Below, piece by piece: positions 8,671-16,674 of a DNA stretch of 64,000 bases. The stretch's first letter is position 1, and each line of letters begins with the position of its first letter. Location: NCBI RefSeq assembly GCF_014960965.1, contig NZ_CP063169.1, positions 157,581 through 221,580 on the forward strand, in the 5' to 3' direction. Both the position numbers and the translations under genes were made by a program. The notes below the pieces were generated by a model. That model had not been told where the DNA came from. It made no database searches and saw only the letters and a list, made by a program, of their open reading frames with translations. Origin of the DNA: Ruania alkalisoli. Lineage in GTDB: Bacteria > Actinomycetota > Actinomycetes > Actinomycetales > Beutenbergiaceae.

Positions 8671-9630
8671 ATGCGGGTCACCATGCGCGACGTCGCCGAG
8701 CGCGCCGGCGTCTCGGTCAAGACCGTCTCGCGCGTGGTCAACGGCGAACCCCACATCCGCCCCGAGACCCAGGCGCAGGTACGCACCGCCATCGCCGAGC
8801 TCGGCTGGCACCCGAATGCCTCCGCTCGCACCCTGCGCACCGGCCGGACGGGCGTGATCGCCATCATGGTGGCCGAGCTGCGCCGCCCTCTGCTCGCGGC
8901 GATGGTGGAGGCGCTGGTCACCGAGGTCGACCGGCACGGCCTTCATGCTGCCGTCGAGCCGATTCACGACGACGCAGCTCGCCTTCGCGAGGTCCTCGCC
9001 TCACGTGGACGAACCTTCGACGCGCTGCTGGCGGTGGATGCTCCCGAGTTGCCTGAGGTCACTGATGACGACGGCCCTGTCGTCCGCGTCGACCTCACCG
9101 CCGTCGTGCCCACCTCGGGTCATGATCGCGTCTACGTCGACCGCGAGCAGGCCGCCGACCTGGTGCTGCGTCACCTGCGATTGATGGGGCGTTCCCGGAT
9201 CGTGCGTCTCGGCCCTGGGTCGCTGGACTTCCATCCCGAGGCAGCGGCAATCCCGGCCCTCGCCCTGGAGGGGCCGGACCGGCGTGCGGGCTACCGCGGC
9301 GCGCAACGGGCGATCGTCGATCAACCGCAGGTGGACGCTCTGGTGTGCGGAACGGATGAGATCGCCCTCGGGGCGCTCGCCGGCTTGTATGCGGCGGGGA
9401 TCGAGGTGCCGGGCCGGATCGCCGTGACCGGCTTCGGTGACCTGGAGGACGGCAGGTTCGCGACGCCGTCGTTAACCACACTCGATCCGGACCCGGCGGG
9501 TATGGCGCGTGCTGCGGTGGATCTGGTTCGGGGCCGACTGCGTGGGGCCGCCGATGAGCAGGGGCGTGACCTGGCTGTCCCCGTATCCCTGATCCGGCGC
9601 GAGTCCACGATGGGGGCGAGCCCGAGATGA
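8671..9630 (+). CDS. LacI-family transcriptional regulator
   Basis: 319 residues from ATG 8671 (ATG 8683 is also possible). The HTH is MRDVAERAGVSVKTVSRVVN, followed by the hinge-helix region ASARTLRTGRTGVIAIM and the effector domain. The effector domain is shorter than typical: the first sensing lobe is compact and the total is about 15-20 residues under the usual LacI size. The stop overlaps the start of a second LacI gene (ATGA at 9627-9630), so the two regulators are translated from one message. Such tandem LacI pairs often respond to related sugars. Targets are not identifiable; the downstream otn and arabinan operons are candidates. Confidence 0.9.
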   Translation: MRVTMRDVAERAGVSVKTVSRVVNGEPHIRPETQAQVRTAIAELGWHPNASARTLRTGRTGVIAIMVAELRRPLLAAMVEALVTEVDRHGLHAAVEPIHDDAARLREVLASRGRTFDALLAVDAPELPEVTDDDGPVVRVDLTAVVPTSGHDRVYVDREQAADLVLRHLRLMGRSRIVRLGPGSLDFHPEAAAIPALALEGPDRRAGYRGAQRAIVDQPQVDALVCGTDEIALGALAGLYAAGIEVPGRIAVTGFGDLEDGRFATPSLTTLDPDPAGMARAAVDLVRGRLRGAADEQGRDLAVPVSLIRRESTMGASPR

Positions 9631-10637
9631 ACGGCAAGCCCACTCTCGATGACGTCGCCGCGGTGGCAGGCGTCTCGGCCAAGACAGTCTCGAACGTGCT
9701 GCTCGAGCGCCCACATGTCGCCGAAGCGACCCGTGCGCGGGTGCGTGCGGCGGTGCAGAAGGTCGGCTATCAGGTGAACCGCGCCGGCCGTGGGCTGGCG
9801 TCGGGCCGCAGCGGGCGTATCGCCGTCGTGGTGCCCAAGCTGTACCAGCCCTACTTCGCCGAGATCGCCGAACGGCTGATCGTGGCCCTCGGCGACGCCG
9901 GCTTCAGCTCGACCCTGCGCATCGCGCCGGACGCCCACGCGGAGCGGGATGCCGTGCTCGGGGTGACCACCGCCGACGCGGACGGCGTCATCATCTGCCC
10001 GCACCGCCTCACCACCGAGCTGCTGGGAGGTCATGTGCCGAGCCGGCCGGTCGTCCAGGTCGGCGGTGGCCGTACCGGCCTGATCGATGTGGTCGTGATG
10101 GGCGAGAGCACGGGGTTCGAGGCCGTCACCCGGCACCTGCTCGACTCCGGGCGGCAGCGCCTGGCGCTGGTGTCGAACTCCACCAGGAGTGGCCGCCCCG
10201 AGGGCGCGCGGTACGACGCCTTCGTGGCAGCGCACCGCGCCCGCGGGATGGAGCCGGACCCGGCCCTCATGGTGGCCGGTTCGGACTGGGACCGGCGCGT
10301 CTCCGGCTACGAGGCCATGACGGGCCTGCTGCGTTCCGGCGCCGAGTTCGACGCTGCGGTCGGGATCAACGACGCCGTCGCTGTAGGAGCGATGCGGGCG
10401 TTGCGCAGCCATGGCCTGCGGGTGCCCGAGGACGTCGCGGTGACCGGTTTCGACGACACCGACGAAGCCGGCTTCACCGTGCCGCCGCTGACCTCGGTCA
10501 GCCCTGAGCAACAGGAGATGGTCGCTGCCGCCGTGCAGATGCTGGTGGAGCGGCTGGACGGTCTTGACGTCGCGCCGCGTGAGCACCTCACCGGTGCACA
10601 CCTGGTGCCGCGGGCATCCTCCGGCGCTCGGCGCTGA
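9627..10637 (+). CDS. LacI-family transcriptional regulator
   Basis: 336 residues, start ATG 9627 overlapping the previous stop by four bases. The HTH is TLDDVAAVAGVSAKTVSNVL, the hinge follows near NRAGRGLASGRSG, and the effector domain reads IAVVVPKLYQPYFAEIAERL. Near the C-terminus VAVTGFDDTDEAGFTVPPLTSV is the standard LacI effector-domain signature. It shares the SVKTVSRV/SAKTVSNV HTH style with the preceding gene but differs in the effector part, so the pair probably recognises similar DNA and different ligands. It is the last gene before the separately promoted DeoR gene. Confidence 0.93.
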   Translation: MNGKPTLDDVAAVAGVSAKTVSNVLLERPHVAEATRARVRAAVQKVGYQVNRAGRGLASGRSGRIAVVVPKLYQPYFAEIAERLIVALGDAGFSSTLRIAPDAHAERDAVLGVTTADADGVIICPHRLTTELLGGHVPSRPVVQVGGGRTGLIDVVVMGESTGFEAVTRHLLDSGRQRLALVSNSTRSGRPEGARYDAFVAAHRARGMEPDPALMVAGSDWDRRVSGYEAMTGLLRSGAEFDAAVGINDAVAVGAMRALRSHGLRVPEDVAVTGFDDTDEAGFTVPPLTSVSPEQQEMVAAAVQMLVERLDGLDVAPREHLTGAHLVPRASSGARR

Positions 10638-10801
10638 CCTGATCGGCGGCCCCTCTCGTGAGCGTAGATCGCGCCCTCTCCGCAGGAGTGACGATGAGGG
10701 TGCCGGACCCTCGAGCGAGCATGGTCCCACGGGTGTGCGCTGGGTGTGATGCCGTGTGAAGCAATGTTAGACTGCCCAGGCTCGAGCAACGGAGGTAGCA
10801 C

Positions 10802-11599
10802 GTGATCCCGGACCAACGGCGCGAGGAGTTGCTGCGATACCTGCGCGAATCCCCCATTCTCTCCGTCCGCGAGCTGACTGAGCGGCTCGGGGTCTCGCAC
10901 ATGACGGTGCGGCGAGACATCGAGGTGCTGGAGCGCGCAGGGCGCGCCTACTCGGTCCCTGGGGGCGTACGACTAGCGGGCCAGTTGGAGGCCGAACCCT
11001 CGCGCGATGACAAGGAGACGGTCGATGTCGGCCACAAGCGTGCGATGGCTCGCGCGGCTGCCGATCTCGTCAGCGACGACATGACCATCTACCTGGACGC
11101 CGGGACCACGATCCTGGCGATGGTTCCGCACATCGTCGCACGTCAGCGGCTGACAGTCGTGACCAATGACTTCAGCACTCTCGACGCGCTCGTCGATGTC
11201 GAGACGGTGGACGTCATCCACGTCGGGGGACTGCTCGATCACCGCAACCGTTCCTCGGTCGGCCGCCTCGCGGCAGCGACTCTGCGCAGCCTCAATGTCG
11301 ACATCGCCTTCATCAGCTCCAGCAGTTGGGATGCGGTTCGTGGTGTCACGACCCCGCACGAGGCGAAGGTCGACGTCAAACGGGCGGCGTTGGACGTCTC
11401 TGCCAAACAGGTGCTCGTCGCCGGCAGCGTCAAGTACGGGCTCTTCGCCACGCATCGCGTCGCCCAACTGGGTGAGTTCGACAGTGTGCTGACCGATGAC
11501 GAACTACCCGAGGGCGCGGCCGCGGCTGTCCGTGATCGGGGGACGGAGCTGGTGCTCGCGACCGACCCGGCGGGTGCGCCCAGGTCACTGGTGGGCTGA
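10802..11599 (+). CDS. DeoR-family transcriptional regulator
   Basis: 265 residues. The N-terminal winged HTH is REELLRYLRESPILSVREL ending in SHMTVRRDIEVLERAGRA, followed by the sugar-phosphate-isomerase-like sensor domain (YLDAGTTILAMVPHI, VIHVGGLLDHRNRSSVG). Start GTG 10802 has a strong ribosome site GGAGGT at 10791-10796. The upstream sequence GCAATGTTAGAC resembles GCATGTTA and GAATGTTA in the otnK/COG4091 divergent promoter, suggesting that it controls both that region and itself. Its 3' end overlaps the convergent otnC by 15 bases. Regulators of this class respond to phosphorylated sugars, fitting the kinase/aldolase genes next to it. Confidence 0.93.
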   Translation: MIPDQRREELLRYLRESPILSVRELTERLGVSHMTVRRDIEVLERAGRAYSVPGGVRLAGQLEAEPSRDDKETVDVGHKRAMARAAADLVSDDMTIYLDAGTTILAMVPHIVARQRLTVVTNDFSTLDALVDVETVDVIHVGGLLDHRNRSSVGRLAAATLRSLNVDIAFISSSSWDAVRGVTTPHEAKVDVKRAALDVSAKQVLVAGSVKYGLFATHRVAQLGEFDSVLTDDELPEGAAAAVRDRGTELVLATDPAGAPRSLVG

Positions 11600-12268
11600 G
11601 CTGCCCTCGACGTCCCAGCACGAGCGGTAGTGCTCGGCCAGTTCGTGGGCTTGAGCATCGGTGAGTGGTGTGAAGTTCTGAGCACCCAGGTGGAGCAGGA
11701 CCTCGGCCGCGGTCTCGAGCTCGATCGCCGCCTCCGCGGCCTGGGGAATCGTATGACCGGCAACGATCGATCCGTGGTTCTGGAGCAACGCAGCGCGGAA
11801 CATGAAGGTGCGCTTGTCGAGCTGCGCGGCATGCTCGTCGGAGCCAGGGGGTGCGTATGGGATCAAGGGGGTTTGTCCGACCCGCATGACGAAGTACGGG
11901 GTGATCGGAGGCAGGGCGCTGCGCTCGGAGTAGGGCGGCAAGCAGGATGCCGCGACGGCGTGGGCTGAGTGCAGATGCACCACCGCCTGGGTGTGGGGAT
12001 CCTTGCGATAGAACGCCAGATGCAGCGGCGCCTCTTTCGTTGGCCGGGGACCGCTGAGGTGCTCACCGTCGAGGGAGAGTTCGGCCAGGTCGTCCTCGGT
12101 GATGGTGGACATACTGGATCCGGTTGCCGAGAGGTAGAGGCTGCTACCCACGCGGACGCTGATATTGCCTGAAGTGCCAGGGCTGAGTCCGAGAGAGGCG
12201 AGGCGGTGTGCCTGGTGTACGAGCTCGGTGATCTGTGTCGGCGCAGCCGCCGGGGCGAGGGGGGTCAT
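11585..12268 (-). CDS. otnC: Class II aldolase-family, OtnC-type 3-oxo-tetronate 4-phosphate decarboxylase
   Basis: 227 residues of the fuculose-phosphate-aldolase fold. It shows SPGTSGNISVRVG near the N-terminus, TKEAPLHLAFY with the catalytic acid, the zinc ligands in VVHLHSAHAVA and a further His in LQNHGSIVAG. OtnC enzymes split CO2 from 3-oxo-tetronate 4-phosphate, yielding dihydroxyacetone phosphate. The assignment to OtnC rather than another class II aldolase rests on the four-base overlap (12265-12268) with a DUF1537 kinase gene, the known OtnK-OtnC partnership. It is likely controlled by the convergent DeoR regulator. Confidence 0.85.
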   Translation of the reverse strand: MTPLAPAAAPTQITELVHQAHRLASLGLSPGTSGNISVRVGSSLYLSATGSSMSTITEDDLAELSLDGEHLSGPRPTKEAPLHLAFYRKDPHTQAVVHLHSAHAVAASCLPPYSERSALPPITPYFVMRVGQTPLIPYAPPGSDEHAAQLDKRTFMFRAALLQNHGSIVAGHTIPQAAEAAIELETAAEVLLHLGAQNFTPLTDAQAHELAEHYRSCWDVEGSSAHQ

Positions 12269-13524
12269 GTCAGTCGCCTCCAGGCGTCGGTGAAGAAGTC
12301 GGGTCCGCCGAAATTGCCGGACTTGAGGGCGAGGGCGACGGGCGTTCGACCGCCGGTGCCGGACGTGAAGGTCCAGGCGACGCCCGGGTCGATGGTCTGG
12401 CCCAGGATGAGGTCATGTGCGCCGAGAGCATCGACCACAGCGCCGGAGGTTTCGCCGCCGGCGACGATGAATCGGCGGATGCCGCTGCCCGCCAGCCCTC
12501 GTGCCAGGTCGGCGAACGCGGCCTCCAATGCTGCCGCCCGGGCAGCGCCGTCGGGGGAGGTTGCCTCGACCCGCCCTGGGGACTGCGCCGGTGCCACGAT
12601 GACGACGGACTCAGGGTTCGTGGCGAATCTCGCCTGCGCCTCGGCGCGAGCCCGCTGCACGCCCTCACCCAGCGCATCGAGGTCGAGCCGAAGGATCGGC
12701 ACGTTCGCTGCTGCGGCGCGCGCGAGCTGGATGTGGGTCGCCTCCGAAGCGCTGCCGGCCAGCACCACCCCTGGCCCGCTCCGTAGGTGCGTCGGGGCGG
12801 GTAGCGATGCGTGCGATGACGGGCCGCTCATACCCAGCGCGAGTCCTGATCCGCCGGTGATCACCGCATCGGTGGCGGTGGCGGTCGCGATCGTGGTGAG
12901 GTCGTGGTCATCGATGGCGTCGACGACGACGTACCGAACCCCCGCCTCGTCGAAGGTGTCGAGCGCCGCCCGGACGGCGCCAGGACCCTCCCGCACCGTC
13001 TCCAGGGAGAGGAGGCCGACCTGGGCTGCGGTCTGGGAGGCCAGGACACGGCGGATGTCCGGATCTGTCATCGGCGTGAGTGGATGATGAGCGAGCGAGC
13101 TCTCGCTCAGCAGCCGGTCTCCGACGAAGAGATGGCCACGGTAGAGCGTGCGGCCGTTGGCCGGGAAACTCGGGACCACCACGGCCGTGCGTGCAGACAT
13201 GCGCTCGATGACCGCATCGCATACCGGGCCGATGTTCCCGCGGGGAGTGGAGTCGAACGTGGAACAGTACTTGACATAGATCCGTTCAGCGCCCGCGGCG
13301 AGGAGCGCCCCAAGGCTGGCGAGACTCTGACCAACGGCATCCTCGACCGGGGCAGTGCGGGACTTCAGTGCCACGACGATCGCATCGGCTGACTCGGATG
13401 AATAGCCGGCCGGCGGCAAAGTCTCCGGAACGCCGAAGTGCAGGTGCGTGCGGAATCCCCTCGACACCAGGTTACTGGCGAGGTCGACGGCTCCGGTGAC
13501 GTCGTCGGCGATTGCTCCGAGCAT
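12265..13524 (-). CDS. otnK: Four-carbon acid-sugar kinase family (OtnK-like, DUF1537)
   Basis: 419 residues, typical for the family. It begins with the signature ADDVTGAVDLASNLVSRGFRT. It has YVKYCSTFDSTPRGNIGPV and FPANGRTLYRGHLFVG in the substrate domain, and the C-terminal nucleotide domain carries VAGGETSGAVVDAL and LKSGNFGGPDFF. OtnK phosphorylates 3-oxo-tetronates (from L-threonate or D-erythronate), and relatives act on other acid sugars. Start ATG 13524 has an AGGAGGAG ribosome site on the minus strand. It is translationally coupled to otnC and diverges from the COG4091-like gene across a promoter with a perfect palindrome. No OtnI isomerase or LtnD/DenD dehydrogenase is nearby, so the natural substrate may differ. 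Confidence 0.88.
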   Translation of the reverse strand: MLGAIADDVTGAVDLASNLVSRGFRTHLHFGVPETLPPAGYSSESADAIVVALKSRTAPVEDAVGQSLASLGALLAAGAERIYVKYCSTFDSTPRGNIGPVCDAVIERMSARTAVVVPSFPANGRTLYRGHLFVGDRLLSESSLAHHPLTPMTDPDIRRVLASQTAAQVGLLSLETVREGPGAVRAALDTFDEAGVRYVVVDAIDDHDLTTIATATATDAVITGGSGLALGMSGPSSHASLPAPTHLRSGPGVVLAGSASEATHIQLARAAAANVPILRLDLDALGEGVQRARAEAQARFATNPESVVIVAPAQSPGRVEATSPDGAARAAALEAAFADLARGLAGSGIRRFIVAGGETSGAVVDALGAHDLILGQTIDPGVAWTFTSGTGGRTPVALALKSGNFGGPDFFTDAWRRLT

Positions 13525-13567
13525 CCGGCTCTCCTCCTACGCGTCGATGCGGCCCACTCGATCTGTG

Positions 13568-13586
13568 ACAGCATGTTACATGCTGT
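13568..13586. promoter_or_regulatory. Perfect 8-3-8 palindrome in the otnK divergent promoter
   Basis: ACAGCATG-tta-CATGCTGT lies between divergent otnK (start 13524) and the COG4091-like gene (start 13666). A related half, GAATGTTA, follows immediately, and GCAATGTTA occurs in front of the DeoR gene. It is probably a DeoR- or LacI-type operator; which protein binds is inference. Confidence 0.55.
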
Positions 13587-13665
13587 TCTGGAATGTTATA
13601 GCCCTGGTAGGCTCGGAATCCGGTCATGGTCCCTGACCGGTACCGAGACGAAGGATCGCGCCGAC

Positions 13666-15054
13666 GTGAACGTCCCCGCCCATCTCGACACCCCTCCTGT
13701 GACGCGTGTGGCATTGACCGGTGCTGCCGGTGGTTTCGGTCGTACCGTCCTGCTCGCGCTGCGCACCCATCCGGCGCAGCGGCCGACTGTGCTGTGCGAT
13801 CTCGATCTCGGGGCGCTGCGCAGCACCATGGTCTCGCTCGGCTATGCCGATCACGAGCTGCAGGAGTGTTCCGCCGGCGAGAGTGTGCGTCAGGCCGTCG
13901 CTGCTGGGCACATCGCCCTGGTCGAGACCATCGCGCACCTGGACCCGGCGGCCTACGACGTGCTGATCGAGTCGACGGGTGTGGTGGGGGTGAGCGCACG
14001 TGCCGCCGTCGCAGCGATCGATGCCTCCCGGCCGGTGGTCCTGGCGAGCAAGGAGACCGAATCGCTCTTCGGTCGGGCGCTTGCACGACGCGCCCGCGCC
14101 CGCGGCGTCGTCTCGACCACGGGCGCCGGTGATCAGCCGGCGAATCTTCTCGCCCTGCTGCACTGGGCGCAGCGCCTCGGCCTCGAGGTCGTCGCAGCCG
14201 GGAAGTCGAGCGAGTACGACCTTGTATTGGACCGCGCCACCGGGAGGGCGTCGGTTCTCGACAACGCGACACCGGCATCCCGGCTCACCGATCACTGGAA
14301 CCTCGGCGAGGACATCGGGGCCACACTCGCGGCGCGGCGGGCAGCGGTGGGGCAACTGCGCCTGGGCGCAGCGGCGGATTACTGCGAGATCGCCGTCGTG
14401 GCCAACCTGTCCGGGCGAGGCGTTGACGTGCCCGGGCTGCACTATCCGATCGTTCGCTACCGCGAACTGGCCGACGTCTTCCGCACCCGCTCCGACGGCG
14501 GCATTCTGTCCTCCAGTGGCGTCCTGGACGTGTTCGTGCTGCTGCGGGAGGCTGATGAGGCGAGTTTCGCCGGTGGCGAGTTCATCGTCGTGCGGTGTCA
14601 CGATCGCGAGGTGGCACGCATGCTCGAACAGAAGGGCCACGTGGTCAGCCGTAGCCACGACCATCTCTGCATCGGCCTCCCGTTCCACCTCATGGGACTG
14701 GAGATCCCCGGCACCATCGCCGACGTCGTGGCCGGTGTCGCTGCCGGAGAACCGAGCGAGCGGAGGCTCGCGATGGTGGCCTGCGCTGCGGCGGATCTGC
14801 CCGCCGGCACCGCGTTCACCGTCACTGGGCACCACCACGAGATCGAGGGCACGAGACCGGAGCTGGTCTCGAGCCACGACGCCGGTCCACACCTTGTCCC
14901 GTACTACCTGCTCGATGGCGCCCGGCTCCGACATCCGGTCGCCGCGGGAGCCGCGATCCGGTACGCGGACGTGGAGGGTATTGACCCGCTGCTCCTTGAG
15001 CTTGCCGCCGAAGACCGTATCGCCGACCGCAGTCCCGCCGAAGGAGTCTCATGA
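13666..15054 (+). CDS. COG4091-like oxidoreductase (homoserine-dehydrogenase-like NAD domain plus SAF-like domain)
   Basis: 462 residues from GTG 13666, chosen for the AAGGA ribosome site at 13651 and because longer reading would run through the divergent promoter. The N-terminus is a Rossmann fold (VALTGAAGGFGRTVLLAL), followed by ESTGVVGVSARAAVAAI, VLASKETESLFG and the KSSEYDLVLDRATG region, all in the order of COG4091 predicted homoserine dehydrogenases. The C-terminal part (MVACAAADLPAGTAFTVTG ... GAAIRYADVEG) resembles a SAF domain. Its genomic partners are acid-sugar and arabinofuranoside genes, so it more likely oxidises or isomerises a sugar acid or aldehyde than homoserine. It overlaps the GH51 start by four bases, making it the first gene of the operon. 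Confidence 0.7.
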   Translation: MNVPAHLDTPPVTRVALTGAAGGFGRTVLLALRTHPAQRPTVLCDLDLGALRSTMVSLGYADHELQECSAGESVRQAVAAGHIALVETIAHLDPAAYDVLIESTGVVGVSARAAVAAIDASRPVVLASKETESLFGRALARRARARGVVSTTGAGDQPANLLALLHWAQRLGLEVVAAGKSSEYDLVLDRATGRASVLDNATPASRLTDHWNLGEDIGATLAARRAAVGQLRLGAAADYCEIAVVANLSGRGVDVPGLHYPIVRYRELADVFRTRSDGGILSSSGVLDVFVLLREADEASFAGGEFIVVRCHDREVARMLEQKGHVVSRSHDHLCIGLPFHLMGLEIPGTIADVVAGVAAGEPSERRLAMVACAAADLPAGTAFTVTGHHHEIEGTRPELVSSHDAGPHLVPYYLLDGARLRHPVAAGAAIRYADVEGIDPLLLELAAEDRIADRSPAEGVS

Positions 15055-16598
15055 CCGCCACCGCACGTGCCCTCGTCGACCCGAGCTTCTCGTTGGGCGA
15101 GATCGACCCCAGGGTGTACGGATCGTTCGTCGAGCACATGGGGCGCTGCGTCTACGACGGCATCTACGACCCCGATCACCCGACCGCCGACGAGGATGGC
15201 TTCCGCGGGGACGTCGCCGATCTTGTCCGTGAGCTCGGGCCGACGATCCTGCGCTATCCCGGGGGCAACTTCGTCTCCGGCTACCGGTGGGAGGATGGCG
15301 TCGGCCCGCGTGCGGACCGGCCGGTACGACGAGATCTGGCGTGGAAGAGCATCGAGCCGAACCTCGTGGGTACGAACGAGTTCCTGCGCTACTGCCAACG
15401 TGTCGCTGCGGAGCCGATGATGGCCGTGAACCTCGGCACTCGAGGAATCGAGGCCGCCACTGCGCTCGTCGAGTACACCACCCTCGCTGAGGGTTCCTAC
15501 TGGTCCGACCTGCGCCGGTCGCACGGGGTGGCCGAGCCGTGGGACGTGCGCGTGTGGTGCCTGGGTAACGAGATGGACGGTCCCTGGCAGCTCGGCCACA
15601 AGACTGCGTATGAATACGGGCGCCTTGCCGCCGAGACCGCCGTCGCGCTCCGGCGAGTCAATCCGGAGATCGAACTGGTCGCCTGTGGCACGTCCAAGCC
15701 GGTCATGCCCACCTTCGCCACCTGGGAGGCGCAGGTGCTGGAACAGTGCTATTCCCATGTCGACTACATGTCGATGCACATGTACGTCGACCCGGACCTG
15801 GCCGACGATGTGCCGACCCTCCTCGCCTCTGGCCTGGAGATCGATGCCTATATCGACTCGGTGATCGCCGCATCGGACTTCGCCCGCGCCGCCGGCAAGC
15901 ACAGCCGGCCGATGCCGTTGTCGTTCGACGAATGGAACGTCTGGTACAACTCCCGGCCGCGGGAGATCGGCGTCTGGCCCAGCGCCCCCGAACTCATCGG
16001 TGACATCTACTCGATGGCCGACGCCCTCGTCGTCGGGAGCTTCATCAACTCGATCTTGCGGCACTCGGACCGGGTGCGCATGGCCTGTCTGGCGCAGCTG
16101 GTGAACGTCATCGCCCCGATCCGCACCGAACCGGGCGGCGGCCAGGCGTGGCGGCAGTCGAGCTTCTACCCATTCGCACTGGCGAGCAGGTTCGGGCGCG
16201 GTGAGTCGCTGCGCGTGGGCCTGCAGGCCGGACGCCATGACACGGCACGCCACGAGGACGTCCCCGACCTCGACGTCGCAGCGGTACGCGATCCCGCGAG
16301 CGGAACCCTGACCTTCTTCGTGATCAACCGCGATCTCTCGAACACCATCCCGCTGGAGCTCGCTCTCGGGGGCTTCACCGGGTTCGAGGCGGGTGCACGG
16401 ATCGAACACACCGTGCTCACCGGACCGTCGGCGGCGGCAACCAACAGCGCCTCGCAACCGGACACGGTCGTCCCGCGCGCGGGACGGAGCGGGCGGTGGA
16501 GCGGCGAAGCCATCGCCATCGAACCCCTGTCGTGGAACATGATCCGCCTGCACACCGCAACAGTTGGTAACACTCAAAGCACATCGATTCACATGTGA
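15051..16598 (+). CDS. GH51 alpha-L-arabinofuranosidase
   Basis: 515 residues, normal for GH51. It begins at the (beta/alpha)8 barrel (DPRVYGSFVEHMGRCVYDGI) with RYPGGNFVSGYRW. The acid/base Glu174 lies in CLGNEMDGPW and the nucleophile Glu294 in SFDEWNVWYN. The C-terminal beta-sandwich includes EPLSWNMIRL. It has no signal peptide, so it removes alpha-L-arabinofuranosyl residues from imported oligosaccharides in the cytoplasm. The start ATG overlaps the preceding stop (ATGA), so it is coupled to the COG4091-like gene; the binding protein and permeases for its substrate follow. The stop codon lies inside a palindrome that forms the next promoter. Confidence 0.96.
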   Translation: MTATARALVDPSFSLGEIDPRVYGSFVEHMGRCVYDGIYDPDHPTADEDGFRGDVADLVRELGPTILRYPGGNFVSGYRWEDGVGPRADRPVRRDLAWKSIEPNLVGTNEFLRYCQRVAAEPMMAVNLGTRGIEAATALVEYTTLAEGSYWSDLRRSHGVAEPWDVRVWCLGNEMDGPWQLGHKTAYEYGRLAAETAVALRRVNPEIELVACGTSKPVMPTFATWEAQVLEQCYSHVDYMSMHMYVDPDLADDVPTLLASGLEIDAYIDSVIAASDFARAAGKHSRPMPLSFDEWNVWYNSRPREIGVWPSAPELIGDIYSMADALVVGSFINSILRHSDRVRMACLAQLVNVIAPIRTEPGGGQAWRQSSFYPFALASRFGRGESLRVGLQAGRHDTARHEDVPDLDVAAVRDPASGTLTFFVINRDLSNTIPLELALGGFTGFEAGARIEHTVLTGPSAAATNSASQPDTVVPRAGRSGRWSGEAIAIEPLSWNMIRLHTATVGNTQSTSIHM

Positions 16599-16617
16599 TG
16601 TGAATATTTGGTATAGT
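16587..16617 (+). promoter_or_regulatory. Operator palindrome and promoter for the first sugar ABC operon
   Basis: ATTCACAT-gtg-ATGTGAAT (16587-16605) is a perfect 8-3-8 palindrome. Immediately downstream is a -10-like TATAGT (16612-16617). The expected -35 position falls inside the palindrome, so a bound regulator would block the polymerase. It has the same 8-3-8 geometry as 13568-13586 but a different half-site, consistent with one of the nearby LacI regulators. Confidence 0.6.
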
Positions 16618-16674
16618 GGTGTCGTCCCGCGCGGCGCTGGAGCTCCGGGATCGTCTGCTTCAAGGAGGAATCAC

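Noticed and set aside
13438-13665. Longer start for the COG4091-like gene
   Set aside because: It would run through the divergent promoter, the perfect palindrome and the 5' end of otnK; GTG 13666 has an AAGGA site and precedes the Rossmann motif.
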